From: Ignavibacteria bacterium
GTDB taxonomy: Bacteria; Bacteroidota; Ignavibacteria; Ignavibacteriales; Melioribacteraceae
DNA: 5,991 nt
Direction of reading: 5' to 3'
Assembly: GCA_011049495.1 (NCBI GenBank)
Contig: DSBF01000271.1
Coordinates: forward strand, 1-5,991
Part shown: piece after piece, positions 5,861-5,991 of the stretch
How the letters are laid out: every line of letters begins with the position of its first letter
Numbering within the stretch: position 1 is the first letter of the stretch
Notes under the pieces: generated by a model
Told to the model about the DNA's origin: nothing
The model's input: only the letters and a program-made list of their open reading frames with translations
Databases searched by the model: none
Made by a program: the position numbers and the translations under genes

Positions 5861-5991
5861 AATCGAGCGATACATTAAAACACGTTAAAGGTGAATCGAT
5901 ATTTGTTGATGATATGATTGTTCCCGAAGGAACTTTGTATGCAGCGGTTTATGATTCACCGATTGCACACGGTAAAATATTGAATATTGAT
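5857..5991 (+). CDS. xdhB: Xanthine dehydrogenase molybdopterin-binding subunit, N-terminal fragment (XdhB)
   Basis: The ATG at 5857 overlaps the xdhA stop (ATGA), and the frame stays open for 45 codons to the window edge. The translation begins MKSSDTLKHVKGESIFVDDM and continues with IVPEGTLYAAVYDSPIAHGK. This matches the N-terminus of the large molybdenum subunit of the xanthine oxidase family: the HVxGeaxyvDD pattern, then the p-egtLyaa and SpiAHgkI segments. The family is usually about 750-790 residues, so nearly all of it lies outside this window. That missing part includes the molybdopterin-binding motifs and the catalytic Glu. The four-base overlap indicates translational coupling, which fits the need for equal amounts of both subunits. 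No Shine-Dalgarno is needed or seen. Whether the enzyme acts on xanthine, a pterin or another heterocycle would be read from active-site residues beyond the edge. Confidence 0.88.
   Translation, partial: MKSSDTLKHVKGESIFVDDMIVPEGTLYAAVYDSPIAHGKILNID

Overview
The window is a piece of an AT-rich bacterial chromosome. It most likely comes from a Gram-negative member of the Bacteroidetes/Chlorobi/Ignavibacteria lineage. The basis is a Bacteroidetes-style TonB C-terminal domain, base composition and overall gene style; the strong GGAGG ribosome site before the first gene fits Ignavibacteria-like members better than classical Bacteroidetes. The taxonomic call is an inference and could be wrong at phylum level. 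All genes look intact except the last, which is cut by the window edge. No rRNA, tRNA, CRISPR array, insertion sequence or phage gene was seen.

Left part (1-2520, + strand): a compact two-gene unit. A 136-residue TonB C-terminal-domain protein with one hydrophobic N-terminal segment is followed after 9 bases by a 687-residue transmembrane methyl-accepting chemotaxis protein (MCP). The MCP has a periplasmic helical sensor region, a chain of HAMP and HAMP-like segments, and a signalling hairpin two heptads longer per arm than that of E. coli Tsr (probable 40H class). A strong hairpin at 2522-2547 lies between this unit and the convergent gene that follows.

Middle (2571-4100, - strand): an AbgT-family transporter of 509 residues. 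The Asp, Trp, Pro and Arg residues reported as functionally important in the YdaH and MtrF structures can be placed in it.

Intergenic 4101-4447: a 347-base gap between divergent genes, with no plausible protein. It holds a cluster of GTGAT/ATCAC half-sites (4262-4323), which can also fold as a hairpin, and a perfect short palindrome with a small loop (4323-4340) that resembles REP-type intergenic repeats.

Right part (4448-5991, + strand): the start of a xanthine dehydrogenase operon. XdhA (2Fe-2S/2Fe-2S/FAD subunit) is complete, begins at GTG, and overlaps the start of XdhB (molybdopterin subunit) by ATGA. Only the first 45 codons of XdhB are present. The divergent placement of abgT and xdhAB suggests, without proving it, a shared link to purine, pterin or folate breakdown products.

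Most genes belong to known families. The less ordinary points are the pairing of a short TonB-like protein with a chemoreceptor, the HAMP chain in that receptor, and the structured intergenic region between abgT and xdhA.
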